Positions 16,401 through 25,132 are shown, counted from the first letter of the stretch. The stretch: DNA of 49,387 bases from JAFTYO01 sp045613125 (GCA_045613125.1 JAZLAM010000024.1:1-49387); one strand, 5' to 3'. Notes: a model not told the origin generated them from the letters alone. Numbers and translations: made by a program.

Positions 16401-18917
16401 CCTGAAATTAAAAATTCTGACATTGCAACAACAGATAAGGTTGAGTTATTAAAAGAATTATCTGAACTTATGATGTCTCAAAGAGAACTTTCTCTTGCCT
16501 TAAAACCGAAAGAAATAAATTTAGATGCAGCCAATAATGAAACAATTGCCGGAGCATATGGAGTTGATGCAATTGCATATGTGCTTCATAATTATCCAGC
16601 ATCAAGAGAACAAATGCAAGAGTTTTTGTTAGGATATGGCTTACCGGAAGAAGCAGCAAAATTTGAACATGAAATAAAATATGCATTGTGTAAAGAAGCA
16701 GATGAACTTTATCATAAAAACTTATGTGAAAAATTTGAAAAAGGAGAAGATATCGGCAAAGAGCTACCTTACTACATAAGAGATCCTTATTACAAAATTA
16801 ATGTTGCAAATCTTGTATCTTTCAAAAAAGAATTTGATGCAGCCACATTGGAAGCTAAAGCCATTGTTCTTAATGAGCTTCTTACTACAGGAAAAGATAG
16901 TTGGCAATCCTCATTTAATGTAGTGTCCGAAAAGCTATTTGAAGGTGCCGGCACATTAGCTCAAATGGGAACAGATTTTTTATATAGCTATATTGATGCA
17001 CGTCCTGACAGCGAAAAAACGTTTTATCTGGCTGCTATGATGGCAGCTGCTAACAACAAAAGCAAATCTGCCGCTTCAAATTTTGTTGACAGTCCGTTTA
17101 CACCGGAACAAAGAAATCTTGCAAAAGGATTAAGATTGTTTTTAGAAAATTCCGGTCCGGCGGGAACAAAACTTGCTCAAGCTATGGCATCATATTCTGA
17201 TGTACCGAGTTTTATTCGTTTTGAGATGCAATTTGCCAAAAGCCAGGCAAACCCACCTGCCCGTTGGGAAATTTTTTCAGGTAACGATGATACAACAGAT
17301 ACATTACAAAAACATGGGGCCCTCGGTAAGCGCCTGGGTTCTGCCTCGTTTTTCGTAACATATGAACTTGGTGATAAAATTGTAAAAATCTTACGAAGAG
17401 GCGCAAAGATAAAAGCCGATAACGAATTTGGCATTTATAAGGAAATGCTTACAACCTTACAAAAACGGTATAACAATATATCATCTTTCAGTCGTTTGAT
17501 TGATAATGCTGCCGGTAACGTAAACATTGAAACAGATCTTGATATCGGTTATAAACAGCTCCTTGATGCAAAAAAACTTTATCCTGATACTGTAAGATCC
17601 GATAACATTGAATTTAAGCTTAATGTTATGGATTGGGCTGAAAAAGGAAAAGATTGGGCAATTTTGGAAAAAGCACAGGGTGTTGATTTTAAAGATTTAG
17701 ACGGTTCTTATAAAACAGCTGTAGCAAAAGCCATATTTTCAACAGAGCTTGCCAATATGCTTTCAGGTAAACGTTTTGATTCTGACAGACACGGCGGACA
17801 ATATAAAATAGACCCAAAAACCAACACTATCGGCATTTTTGATACAGGTTCGATAAGTATGGTTGAACCATCTGCAAAAGAACAAGAGGTTTTAGGTATT
17901 GTCTTGGCAAGGACAATCAAAGGTTTGCGTAATGATGACAATATAGCTAACGTATTCAGCAAAGAAATCGACAAAGCAACAAATGAATTTTACAAAACAG
18001 AAATTTCTCAAAAGAAACCTGTTCCACCATATTTGAGCGAATTTCAGCGCGGTATGTTGGCTTTAAATGATTTTTATGGCGAATTAAAACCTAAAGATTT
18101 AGTTGAATGTATTACAAAATCTTTAAACAACAGACATCATAAGATACATGAAAATATAGTTAAAGGTTTTAAAAAAGAGCTGATAAAAGATATTAAAAAT
18201 AAAGATATTGTTTCTGATATAACAACTGTTGAGCATATAGATAAACTATCTCCCGAAGCTAAAGCTGACAGACGTATAGGTATGATTTTATTTGATGCAA
18301 TATATACTCAAGCACAAAAAGGTGGCAGTTTTAACTTATCCGACAAAATGAAGGAAAAATTGTTGCCTAAACTTAAATCTTATCAAAGCAGTTTGCAAAT
18401 ATTCAAAGGTGTCGTAAGATCTGCATGGGCAAAAATCAATCCTGAAAATTACTCGGTTGAAGACAGACAACAACTTGGTCAGTTTTTATACCAAATATGC
18501 GCACAAGATACATTAAATAAAAAATTAAAAAAAGATATCAGTATCCAGGAAGTTTTTAATCAAGTAGAAAAACAAAATCCACATCAATGTGAGTTATGCA
18601 AAAATATTAGCACATTACTCAAAACAATTGCACCTCTCACATCGACTGATAGCGAGCAAATTAAAAGAGCCGCTCTCTTTGTAGCTTTTACGGATAAAGA
18701 AGTTGCAAAAGGTTATAAAAGTTCCCTAAGAGAAGATAAAAATATAGGTTTGGGGCAAAAACTTATACGCCATATAGAACCTTTATCATTTATTCCTCCA
18801 AAGGCTAAAAAGCTTCTGATTAAAAACTATGGTAAAAAAATTATAGTAAATTATCTTAATCAGCAAATATGCGGAAATAACGCAAAAGTATCCAAGCAGG
18901 AACTTAACTATGAGTAA
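13401..18917 (+). CDS. Giant M48-like metallopeptidase/UbiB-like kinase fusion protein
   Basis: The 1838-residue protein has no signal peptide. Near the N-terminus it shows HELGH (H106-H110) followed by EETSSD (E127, D131), the HExxH...ExxxD arrangement of M48 (Ste24/Oma1-type) zinc peptidases. About 1050 mostly helical residues of no recognised family follow. The C-terminal third resembles the UbiB/ABC1 atypical kinase fold: SGPAGTKLAQ (1252-1260) stands where these proteins have GPxxxKxGQ, with Gly changed to Ala; VKILRRG holds the candidate ATP lysine K1329; DRHGGQ (1462-1467) and IFDTGS (D1481) match the catalytic and metal-binding loops. GGA eight bases before the ATG supports the start. 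It leads a tight operon. The combination is, as far as I know, not described. Confidence 0.8.
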   Translation: MINDIAKINNFKSNMEPVVKRQLCLANFNQQDELSFHLYLKNISQRLLGDTINLDNENIIFVLSDKSEQNAAFVHNFENDHDLIFITESLLNLCENEDQLAFILAHELGHYEEYRRLGQHTNNKAEETSSDLKAIQKMARGGYNLEEAHKIAAKLFTSNAMNIESLKDEHSNDNTRLNAIDAMIIATKQRVIEDNETQVTNITQVPLPIKKIVSERPKQLSFAAKLYSRINETPSAEEASKIWLEAFHEAISDYDNNLIIAPDDIKTLGNAISVVCSKSPNKADDFFAAVLIDLEKHKNDERFDQMKTLMNDVLNKSKTYQYGDYHTYVDADNKESKVRKILTHYLKGFREASGDEFDKTVKKFEYIKSLVVPYFNINDSYNSIWVKNFNLLELEFNESDIGKYFSPEVIKYIKHHVNSQDQFETLSGLKINFVGDNLVIKNEKLSNGLIVNRNGKVEASLPLETLDEVYTYFIAKTIRDAHQDVNSIMEGKNISEKQKFDILKNAYSIIKPQTTLNNLKNIIQIRSRNKQQILMQDVVNILPDDTKQFIAERNSRPYEFTQSPYTNFIVDNMAEYIKTAPKEQFNDILEYFTHSENPLYLSGEEKLLSAFMDNKEFTSIMQSQFDNMSLTPTHKDEWFIMNVDDETSKLSLLFSKLHTITELKLLEHISNGQDLNSFEAPFSQKIGEICGFNTGKYTKEELENSLYKTRNENVYNPSLLEEAYMLYYSYDALKDNADIDLNLTFGTNCAGKNIERIRNVIENCLHEENHYKIDQTEREHLIGHLETVNNVHNYVYQKLNKQIHDEKNWSNLNGHTIFYSTLYNTERHPQFNSIVKNKEFLDICLKLYEYEKDKKNCILSLSNILEENISTVEQDAIKGQIFPIISSVFAQDDISIDEKTKTFCNLSHYQIFKSDNIDYYNVLIGPDGKSGLLKDISNFYDNETKEYCYTMLLNQENRIPDPEIRATIIKNLASVWHQRHQSYNDITATQEERNALIEDIPEIKNSDIATTDKVELLKELSELMMSQRELSLALKPKEINLDAANNETIAGAYGVDAIAYVLHNYPASREQMQEFLLGYGLPEEAAKFEHEIKYALCKEADELYHKNLCEKFEKGEDIGKELPYYIRDPYYKINVANLVSFKKEFDAATLEAKAIVLNELLTTGKDSWQSSFNVVSEKLFEGAGTLAQMGTDFLYSYIDARPDSEKTFYLAAMMAAANNKSKSAASNFVDSPFTPEQRNLAKGLRLFLENSGPAGTKLAQAMASYSDVPSFIRFEMQFAKSQANPPARWEIFSGNDDTTDTLQKHGALGKRLGSASFFVTYELGDKIVKILRRGAKIKADNEFGIYKEMLTTLQKRYNNISSFSRLIDNAAGNVNIETDLDIGYKQLLDAKKLYPDTVRSDNIEFKLNVMDWAEKGKDWAILEKAQGVDFKDLDGSYKTAVAKAIFSTELANMLSGKRFDSDRHGGQYKIDPKTNTIGIFDTGSISMVEPSAKEQEVLGIVLARTIKGLRNDDNIANVFSKEIDKATNEFYKTEISQKKPVPPYLSEFQRGMLALNDFYGELKPKDLVECITKSLNNRHHKIHENIVKGFKKELIKDIKNKDIVSDITTVEHIDKLSPEAKADRRIGMILFDAIYTQAQKGGSFNLSDKMKEKLLPKLKSYQSSLQIFKGVVRSAWAKINPENYSVEDRQQLGQFLYQICAQDTLNKKLKKDISIQEVFNQVEKQNPHQCELCKNISTLLKTIAPLTSTDSEQIKRAALFVAFTDKEVAKGYKSSLREDKNIGLGQKLIRHIEPLSFIPPKAKKLLIKNYGKKIIVNYLNQQICGNNAKVSKQELNYE

Positions 18918-18949
18918 AATTGAAGTATATAAATGAAAGTAATAATATT

Positions 18950-19561
18950 ATGAAAAAAATTGCCGTTATTTGCGCTCTGGAAAAAGAGATGTTTCCTATT
19001 AAGTCTTTGTATGAAGCAAATGCGCATAAAAACAGTTATCAAGCAGATTTTTTCTTAAGCGGATACGGAAGAAGTAAAGCTGTTGCAACTTTAAGTAATA
19101 TACTTGCGCAAAATCAAACTTATGACGCCATAATCAACGTTGGCACATGCGGATTAAAATTACAAGAAAATGATCTTTCTTTATTCCAAAACACGCTAGT
19201 ATTTGAGCCTACACGCTTTATTGACGGAGATTTTACTTTAGAAAACGAAAGAAGAGAATTGCTAATAAATATCAAAAACCAAAATCATTCCCTACCCTTA
19301 GTAACAGTTTCTGACTTTGGACGATATGATAAATATATGAAGGAAAGTTATATTGAAGACATGGAAGGATTTGAAATTGTGAATATTGCTCAAACCTTAA
19401 ATATTCCTTGCAAAATTATCAAAGTTGTTTCAAATGCCATAACCGAAAATCCGGAAACAGACATGGCAGAATTTCAATCAAATTGTCATAATGTTATGGA
19501 AAAAAATGCTCAAAAAATTCTTAAATGTATAAACAGTTTTATAAATAAATATCTTCTTTAA
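18950..19561 (+). CDS. MTA/SAH-nucleosidase-like (PNP/UDP family) protein
   Basis: The 203-residue product resembles 5'-methylthioadenosine/S-adenosylhomocysteine nucleosidase: an N-terminal KIAVICALEKEM strand with the acidic patch, VGTCG as the glycine-rich loop, EDMEGFEIVNIAQ matching the substrate-binding Met-Glu, and VVSNAITEN where the catalytic SDxAD motif lies. The catalytic Asp of that motif is Asn here, so purine specificity or activity may differ. I prefer the ATG at 18950 to an in-frame TTG at 18920, because it gives the family N-terminus. It starts 32 bp after the giant gene. A SAM by-product enzyme here, just downstream of SAM-II/metK, is suggestive. Confidence 0.75.
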   Translation: MKKIAVICALEKEMFPIKSLYEANAHKNSYQADFFLSGYGRSKAVATLSNILAQNQTYDAIINVGTCGLKLQENDLSLFQNTLVFEPTRFIDGDFTLENERRELLINIKNQNHSLPLVTVSDFGRYDKYMKESYIEDMEGFEIVNIAQTLNIPCKIIKVVSNAITENPETDMAEFQSNCHNVMEKNAQKILKCINSFINKYLL

Positions 19562-19579
19562 TTTTTAATAGGATACAAA

Positions 19580-20125
19580 ATGAAATTATATCATTATATT
19601 TCAAAACCGAATACAGCATTACAAGAAGGCATCTTATCTTTTGCTAAAAACCCTAATGCCGATTTAAGATATTATTATAAACGCTCCGGACAAACAACTC
19701 ATACCGAGATTGTAAAATGGTTTGAAAGTTGTTTCGAAGGCAGAAGCCGTGGTATCAGAGCTTTTTCAGAACCGATTAAATGGACAGAAAATAGCTTATC
19801 TCTCAGAGATTTTGTTGAAAATACCGATATATTTTCTATTGATTTGCACGAACTATACAATGACGGATTATTAGAAGCTGTATATATAAGTCCTTCGATA
19901 TCACTAAATTCTGACGAAAAACCCATAACAACAATCGGCGCAACAAACATTGATGAAGTTTTGATAAAACTTAACAGCTATAAAGATATCAGTCAAGCTC
20001 CTGTTGATTGGAGTGTATGTGACGATAAATTAGGACGCCGTTTTGCTTTTGTGTCTTACTATCTCTTAATCATTAAGGGAGGCATCATTTTTCCCAAATA
20101 TATAAAGAAAGTTAATATTGAATAA
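19580..20125 (+). CDS. Unknown protein in the protease-kinase operon
   Basis: The 181-residue product matches no family I can name. It is soluble, begins KLYHYISK, has a basic patch RSRGIRAF near residue 56, and a short hydrophobic stretch YYLLIIKGGIIF near the C-terminus. LYHxxS openings occur in some ADP-ribosyltransferase-fold families, but I see no further motif to support that. It lies 18 bp after the nucleosidase-like gene and 20 bp before the HExxH gene, with AGGATA before the ATG, so it belongs to the same operon. Confidence 0.75.
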   Translation: MKLYHYISKPNTALQEGILSFAKNPNADLRYYYKRSGQTTHTEIVKWFESCFEGRSRGIRAFSEPIKWTENSLSLRDFVENTDIFSIDLHELYNDGLLEAVYISPSISLNSDEKPITTIGATNIDEVLIKLNSYKDISQAPVDWSVCDDKLGRRFAFVSYYLLIIKGGIIFPKYIKKVNIE

Positions 20126-20145
20126 CTTTAAAAGGAATTTAGAAC

Positions 20146-21408
20146 ATGGTTACATTCTCTGATATTGTTAATTTTCCATATGAAAGCCAAGATGTTGATA
20201 ATGATATCAGGCATCTTCTTACGACAGGAGAGTTTAAGCCTGCTTATGAAAATCTTGTAAGAGAATTTCTAAGTGTTGAAATTGCCAACTGTAAACAACA
20301 TGTTGATGATGAAAATTTTTGCTTAAATATTTTTAATCAAGGCTCAATGAGTGAAGATGCTTTAAGAAAAACTCCGGCAGAAATCAATCCCTTGTTAGAC
20401 AGACTTCAATTTGATGAAAAAAAACGAGATTTTTGGTATAATTATTTTGTAAATCCCAAACATGGTCAACAAAAAGCTCCTCCGATTTCGGTGTTAATGC
20501 ATAAAAACAAAAAAGAAGTTATTACACCGTTTGGTTTGGTAACAGATCCTTTTTATACAGTATATACTGAAATACATGAACTTATGCATGGTGTTCAGGC
20601 AAAATATTTCACATCTGAACAATCTGATAAACACGCATTGGAACATTATAAATTGCTATATAAAGGTCTATCCAGAGATGAAGCCAATATAATTCAAAAA
20701 GCAAAAAATCCAGGTTTATCCATAGATTCTCACTACAGAAGATGTTTTATAGAAATACAAGCAAATGCAGCCGCTACTTGTTATATGATGTTACAAGCAG
20801 TAAAAACCGATAATAAAAAGATAATTAACATGGTCGAACAACGCCTTATTAATGAATCTGCTGCAATGTCAGGGGCATTATTAAACGAAAGACTAGGTTT
20901 AGCATATTTTGATTTTCCGGCCACTAAACAAATTATAGTTGAGATAAAAGAAGGAAAATGTGCTCATTTGTTAAATGAAAAAGGTTTATTAAATTGGGAT
21001 GAAGTATATAAATATACTAAAGAAAAAACAGATAATATGGGATATTCAAAAGATGATATGTTTACTTCTCTTGAAACAGCCAAAATGCTAAAAAATATCA
21101 GAAGTCAATATCCTGATAATACAGAACAATTTTTAACTGCTATCGAAAAACAAGCTTCTTTTTTAGAACATCCTCATAGCACGATATTCAAACACTTGAT
21201 TGAAGCCCAAAGAATTTATCAAAAAGATGAAAGTAAAAAATTGCACCATTTCTACCACAGATTGGGAGCAAAAACATTAAGAGAAAAGATGCTTGCAGAA
21301 AGCACACCACAAATGGTGCCTAACATTGAAGAATATAGAAAAATTTATAAAAATGCTCTAACGGATAATAGTTGTCAAAGCATAGAAAAAAACAGAAAAT
21401 TTTATTGA
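20146..21408 (+). CDS. Putative zinc metallopeptidase (HExxH), family unknown
   Basis: The 420-residue cytoplasmic-type protein contains HELMH (H144-H148) in a helix (YTEIHELMHGVQAKYF) and, 55 residues on, FIEIQANAAATCYM (E203, N207), placed like the third metal ligand of gluzincins (ExxxN/D). The rest is helical and charged. It is the second HExxH protein in this operon, but shares no obvious sequence with the N-terminus of the 13401 product. AAAGGAATT precedes the ATG at good spacing. Peptidase activity is inferred from the motif alone. Confidence 0.75.
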   Translation: MVTFSDIVNFPYESQDVDNDIRHLLTTGEFKPAYENLVREFLSVEIANCKQHVDDENFCLNIFNQGSMSEDALRKTPAEINPLLDRLQFDEKKRDFWYNYFVNPKHGQQKAPPISVLMHKNKKEVITPFGLVTDPFYTVYTEIHELMHGVQAKYFTSEQSDKHALEHYKLLYKGLSRDEANIIQKAKNPGLSIDSHYRRCFIEIQANAAATCYMMLQAVKTDNKKIINMVEQRLINESAAMSGALLNERLGLAYFDFPATKQIIVEIKEGKCAHLLNEKGLLNWDEVYKYTKEKTDNMGYSKDDMFTSLETAKMLKNIRSQYPDNTEQFLTAIEKQASFLEHPHSTIFKHLIEAQRIYQKDESKKLHHFYHRLGAKTLREKMLAESTPQMVPNIEEYRKIYKNALTDNSCQSIEKNRKFY

Positions 21409-21480
21409 CAAATTGACTTTTTTACTATAGCCTTGATGTCATAATTTATACTATTGTTCAATCTCTTAATTATTAAAATT

Positions 21481-22026
21481 ATGGATAATTATGTTATTTT
21501 TGTTCCGATTGCAATTTTATACGGATTAATTGCAATTTTTTTATCAAGGACAGCATATCCGCGAAGTGAACTTGGTGTTTATGCGCAAATTTATATTCAA
21601 TTTGCCGCAATTACAGTTTGTTGCCTCACGCCTGCTTGGTGGTCAATTACCACTGTTTGGGGCTGGATTGCTTGGTGTTCATATTGTTTATTTATGTATG
21701 CAGCCCTTTATTTGCAAGTTTCCAGTGCCCGAATTTGTGTTATTAACAAAACAAAAGTGTATGATTGTCATGTTATCGGCATCAGGCATTTAATAGCTTT
21801 CCACGGTTGGAGGTTTGTGATAGGACAAATCATAGAAGGAAGTTTTGTAACACCCGTCGTAATGCTTGATAAAACAAGTAAAGAAAAACAAGGAACTATC
21901 ATTAAAGTAAGGTATGACCGCAAAGAAGGGCATTTTAGTAAACCTAGCGATATGCCTTATTTTGATGAAAACTATCAAAAAGTTGTAACTAAGGCTTGTA
22001 TCCTCGTTACAAAAGTTGATTCTTGA
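21481..22026 (+). CDS. Unknown small membrane protein
   Basis: The 181-residue product has three hydrophobic segments (about 5-23, 40-60, 62-82) and then a soluble C-terminal domain (about 85-181) with no motif I recognise. I use the ATG at 21481; an in-frame TTG at 21454 would add nine residues. No clear ribosome-binding site precedes either. It lies 72 bp after the HExxH gene, is followed by a terminator, and may be the last gene of the 13401 operon or a separate unit. Confidence 0.65.
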   Translation: MDNYVIFVPIAILYGLIAIFLSRTAYPRSELGVYAQIYIQFAAITVCCLTPAWWSITTVWGWIAWCSYCLFMYAALYLQVSSARICVINKTKVYDCHVIGIRHLIAFHGWRFVIGQIIEGSFVTPVVMLDKTSKEKQGTIIKVRYDRKEGHFSKPSDMPYFDENYQKVVTKACILVTKVDS

Positions 22027-22040
22027 CCAAAGCAAAACCT

Positions 22041-22075
22041 CACACACTCTGAAAAATTTTCAGAGTGTGTTTTGT
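22041..22075. terminator. Bidirectional intrinsic terminator
   Basis: ACACACTCTGAAAA pairs with TTTTCAGAGTGTGT, with A/T runs at both ends, between convergent genes at 21481 (+) and 22095 (-). Confidence 0.85.
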
Positions 22076-22094
22076 ATAATAAGTATAAAAGCGA

Positions 22095-22826
22095 TTAAAT
22101 CTTACCCCATTTGATTCTGATACGAGATAACTCCCGATAATCAGTAACTGAGTTAATAGAATGTAATGTTTGCGTCTCGTTAATTTGAGATTTTACATTA
22201 ATATTCTCTCCTAAATAACTCTCTTTTTTGAAAATAATCTCAATTTCATTAGGTAAATATTGATCTCTGAAACCATATTCCAAAGTCTCAATTGCCCACA
22301 GTGGATAAAGAGAATTATTTACATGCATATTAATATCTATATCATCAAAACGAACTGAAAAAGTTTTTTCATAATCTGTTTTTTCAATTTCAGGTAATTT
22401 TTCAAAATTTGAAACTAAAGAATGCTCATTAACAACTTTATATTGAGGTAACTTATCTTTCAAAGCCACAGGTCTTTTTCTTATAAAATCTATCAATATC
22501 CATTGACTGGAAGCGACCATGATTAGATTATTTTTTTCATCATAAACTGCAAAATCTCTAATTGCACCTAATTTTTTCTCTTCAGAGGGCCATGTCACAA
22601 TCTTAATCTTTTCGTGAATTTTTGGCATTCTGCTTATTTTTACATGATAGTTTGCCCCTACCCATGCTAACCCATTTGATAAACAAAATTCCATACCTAA
22701 CCCTAAATCAGTAGCATGTGAATCAGCCATATCTTGAAGAAAATTAAATAAAGATACAATACGTAAATAACCATTTCTATCACACTCATATGTGCGGAGA
22801 GTGTACATCTTCGTGTATTTTTCCAT
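22095..22826 (-). CDS. Acyl-ACP thioesterase (FatA/FatB-like)
   Basis: Releases fatty acids from acyl carrier protein in the cytoplasm. The 243-residue double-hotdog protein shows the N-terminal half with YECDRNGYLRIVSLFNFLQD and NGLAWVGANYHVKI, and the C-terminal half with DDIDINMHVNNSLYPLWAIE, which matches the DxNxHVNNxxYxxW active-site motif (Asn/His) of plant-type and bacterial acyl-ACP thioesterases. AGGGA precedes the ATG. It lies 12 bp downstream of the lytic transglycosylase gene, so the two are probably cotranscribed. Confidence 0.88.
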   Translation of the reverse strand: MEKYTKMYTLRTYECDRNGYLRIVSLFNFLQDMADSHATDLGLGMEFCLSNGLAWVGANYHVKISRMPKIHEKIKIVTWPSEEKKLGAIRDFAVYDEKNNLIMVASSQWILIDFIRKRPVALKDKLPQYKVVNEHSLVSNFEKLPEIEKTDYEKTFSVRFDDIDINMHVNNSLYPLWAIETLEYGFRDQYLPNEIEIIFKKESYLGENINVKSQINETQTLHSINSVTDYRELSRIRIKWGKI

Positions 22827-22838
22827 TAAAGATATTCC

Positions 22839-23450
22839 CTAAAATAACGATGTATTTGCATTTACATTAGCAAGTGCAAGCTTGTTTTTCTCATAACGAT
22901 TGATAAGCTTCTGCTTATATTTTAATCCTTTTGACGGTATTTTAGAATGATAAGCCATTGCAGCCTTAGTCCAATCTTTACGTTGATTATAAAGCTTTCT
23001 CAAAAATTTAGCACTATATTCTACATTTTTTTCAGGTTCAAAAGCCTCTTCTATGCTATTAAAAGCATTACCATGATATTTCAAACTGATTTGCATACAA
23101 CCGACATCAATACTTTCAATACCTTTAGCTTGCAAACTTTTAACAGCAGCAACTGCCTCTTCTTTTGTATTAAAATGTCTCCCTTTACCATTGGCATTAA
23201 TCGTCCAAGGCCATGGAACAAACTTTTCCTTATTATAATCCCAACGACCGGTCTCTACACTGGAAATTGTTTGTAACAAGTGTGGCTTAATTTTATACTT
23301 TCCCTCCATGCGAGCGGCTACTAAAGAACATAACTCATTATCATCAACTTCTATCGGCGTTGAGATGTCATATTTATATCCTTTTTTGGCTTTTAATGGA
23401 GATGTAACAACTAAAGAAATAACCAATATAAAAAGTATTTTTCTCAGCAA
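22839..23450 (-). CDS. Secreted lytic transglycosylase-like protein
   Basis: The 203-residue product has a signal peptide (about 1-21) and an SLT-type lysozyme-like domain: TISSVETGRW with candidate catalytic E66, WPWTINANGKGRHF, VGCMQISLKYH and a C-terminal AMAYHS. These match the lytic transglycosylases that cleave peptidoglycan locally for envelope machines. The start appears to be TTG at 23450, as no ATG exists upstream in frame; AGGATA lies about eleven bases before it, a rather long spacing. The acyl-ACP thioesterase follows on the same transcript. Confidence 0.82.
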   Translation of the reverse strand: MLRKILFILVISLVVTSPLKAKKGYKYDISTPIEVDDNELCSLVAARMEGKYKIKPHLLQTISSVETGRWDYNKEKFVPWPWTINANGKGRHFNTKEEAVAAVKSLQAKGIESIDVGCMQISLKYHGNAFNSIEEAFEPEKNVEYSAKFLRKLYNQRKDWTKAAMAYHSKIPSKGLKYKQKLINRYEKNKLALANVNANTSLF

Positions 23451-23644
23451 TGTAAAAATGTATCCTATTCTTACCTTATCCTAAGAAAAGAACCTCCCTC
23501 TAACCGATTTCAGCTCTACAATTTGTAAACACAAAAGTCTTAAGACAGGTGTTAAACTACATTGATTTTTTGTTAAAATATACTAACAAAAAACAAAATT
23601 CAAGAACGAATAACATATTTTTTTATAAAAATCTAATACTTTTT

Positions 23645-24526
23645 TTAAAAATCCAGCATTTTTTTTGCAAAATTAACTATTACCGAACATATATCTTCAC
23701 TAATTGATTGAAAATTACCATTTTTTTGTAATAAATTTTCATTAGAATAAAGTGCACGATTTACCTCTAGTTGTAATGTATAAACCTTTTTTCGTGGCTG
23801 GCAATAATTGAAAGTTATATAAGCTCCGGAATATGGAATATTTAATGATACATTATATCCTTTTTGTTTAAGGCTATTTTCTATAAAATCACTCATTTGC
23901 ACCGGACAGCTTTGTGAAAATAAGTTACCTATGCAAAAATCAATACCATCACTTAATGGAACTATATTACATATTTTAGATGGCATTGAATGGCAATCTA
24001 TCAAAAAACACATTCCAAACTTTTTAATATACTGATTAATCATCTGATTTAGCTTTTTATGATACGCATCATAAATATTTTTTATACGTTCTTGCACTTC
24101 GTTATATGATAACAATCCATTGTAAATAGGATTATTGTTAGCATCAATACGATGGATAAGCCCTAATCCGAAACGACAACGATGGTTTTCAATAATTAAC
24201 TTATCTTTGGGATAATCATAGAACATTTTAGCATCCAGTTCTATTCTATCCCTATTTATATCAATAAAAGCTCTTGCAATATTCATGCTTAACACTTGTA
24301 TTCCCTCAGACATTAAAGGAGTAACTAAACAATCTACAAACAAATCTTCATTTGATCTTAATTCTTCAATTGTACGTGAAGTGTAGTTCAAAAATTCATA
24401 CGGAAAAACTGTACCTGCATGAGGCACAGAAACTATCACAGGATATTTAATATTTTCTAGTTTATTTTCTTCAAAAATTTTAAGTTTTTTATAATCTACT
24501 TTAAAATTACAATGTATTGCAGGCAT
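23645..24526 (-). CDS. N-formylglutamate amidohydrolase family protein
   Basis: The family hydrolyses N-formylglutamate (histidine catabolism) or related N-formyl/N-acyl amino acids. The 293-residue product has the family motifs SVPHAG near residue 34, NEDLFVD, ARAFIDINRD, LIDCHSMPS and the C-terminal LQLEVNRALY. No other histidine-degradation gene is nearby, so the substrate is uncertain. AAAGGATAA precedes the ATG. It is a single gene with about 195 bp of AT-rich spacer to the next gene. Confidence 0.88.
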   Translation of the reverse strand: MPAIHCNFKVDYKKLKIFEENKLENIKYPVIVSVPHAGTVFPYEFLNYTSRTIEELRSNEDLFVDCLVTPLMSEGIQVLSMNIARAFIDINRDRIELDAKMFYDYPKDKLIIENHRCRFGLGLIHRIDANNNPIYNGLLSYNEVQERIKNIYDAYHKKLNQMINQYIKKFGMCFLIDCHSMPSKICNIVPLSDGIDFCIGNLFSQSCPVQMSDFIENSLKQKGYNVSLNIPYSGAYITFNYCQPRKKVYTLQLEVNRALYSNENLLQKNGNFQSISEDICSVIVNFAKKMLDF

Positions 24527-24663
24527 TTATTATCCTTTCAAATCATTTGTTGATGATAGCACAAAAATATTAACTTTTTATAAACAAAAAAATCTAAAAA
24601 ACTTAAAAAAGTACTTGCTAAAGTTTTTTATGTATGATAACAAAGAAAGGAAATTTTATTTTC

Positions 24664-24740
<77 letters not shown>

Positions 24741-24748
24741 ATTTTAAT

Positions 24749-24772
24749 CTCCCTATCTAAGGGAGTTTTTTT
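24749..24772 (+). terminator. Terminator after tRNA-Val
   Basis: CTCCC (24749-24753) pairs with GGGAG (24761-24765), followed by seven T. Confidence 0.85.
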
Positions 24773-24911
24773 ATATAAACCAATACTTAAGTCTTAATTA
24801 CATAACCTTGTAAAATTATAATCAATATTTATATCTTAAATGTCTGATTAAGAATAAAGCTTAGATATACTTTACCTTATTAAGTTCAGACAAAACCTTT
24901 ATAAAGGTAAC

Positions 24912-24940
24912 AAAAAGAGGAGATTTTCTCCTCTTTTTAT
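24912..24940. terminator. Stand-alone intrinsic terminator hairpin
   Basis: AAAAAGAGGAGA pairs with TCTCCTCTTTTT around a short loop. No protein gene ends before it: tRNA-Val already has its own terminator, and the segment between has no ORF. It may end a small RNA from about 24800-24900, in which a CCTTTATAAAGG hairpin is also present. Apart from this, 24773-25132 shows only AT-rich sequence and the leader of the next gene. Confidence 0.6.
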
Positions 24941-25132
24941 TTTTCCATAAAAACACTGAGTATACCATAATGCAGAGCCCCTTGTTCGGAGGCATAACAA
25001 TATTATACTTTCACAAATAAAAACGAAGGCAATTTTATTATTACTTCTTATCCCCTATTATGTGGAAATATGAGATAAGTCTATTGCAAAGTTACCATAA
25101 ATATTTAGACTGATATCAATAGGAGAAAAAAT

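Noticed and set aside
24961..25132. Riboswitch in front of the EamA transporter
   Set aside because: A short GCC...GGC hairpin near 24975-24991 has a mismatch, and no known aptamer motif is present.
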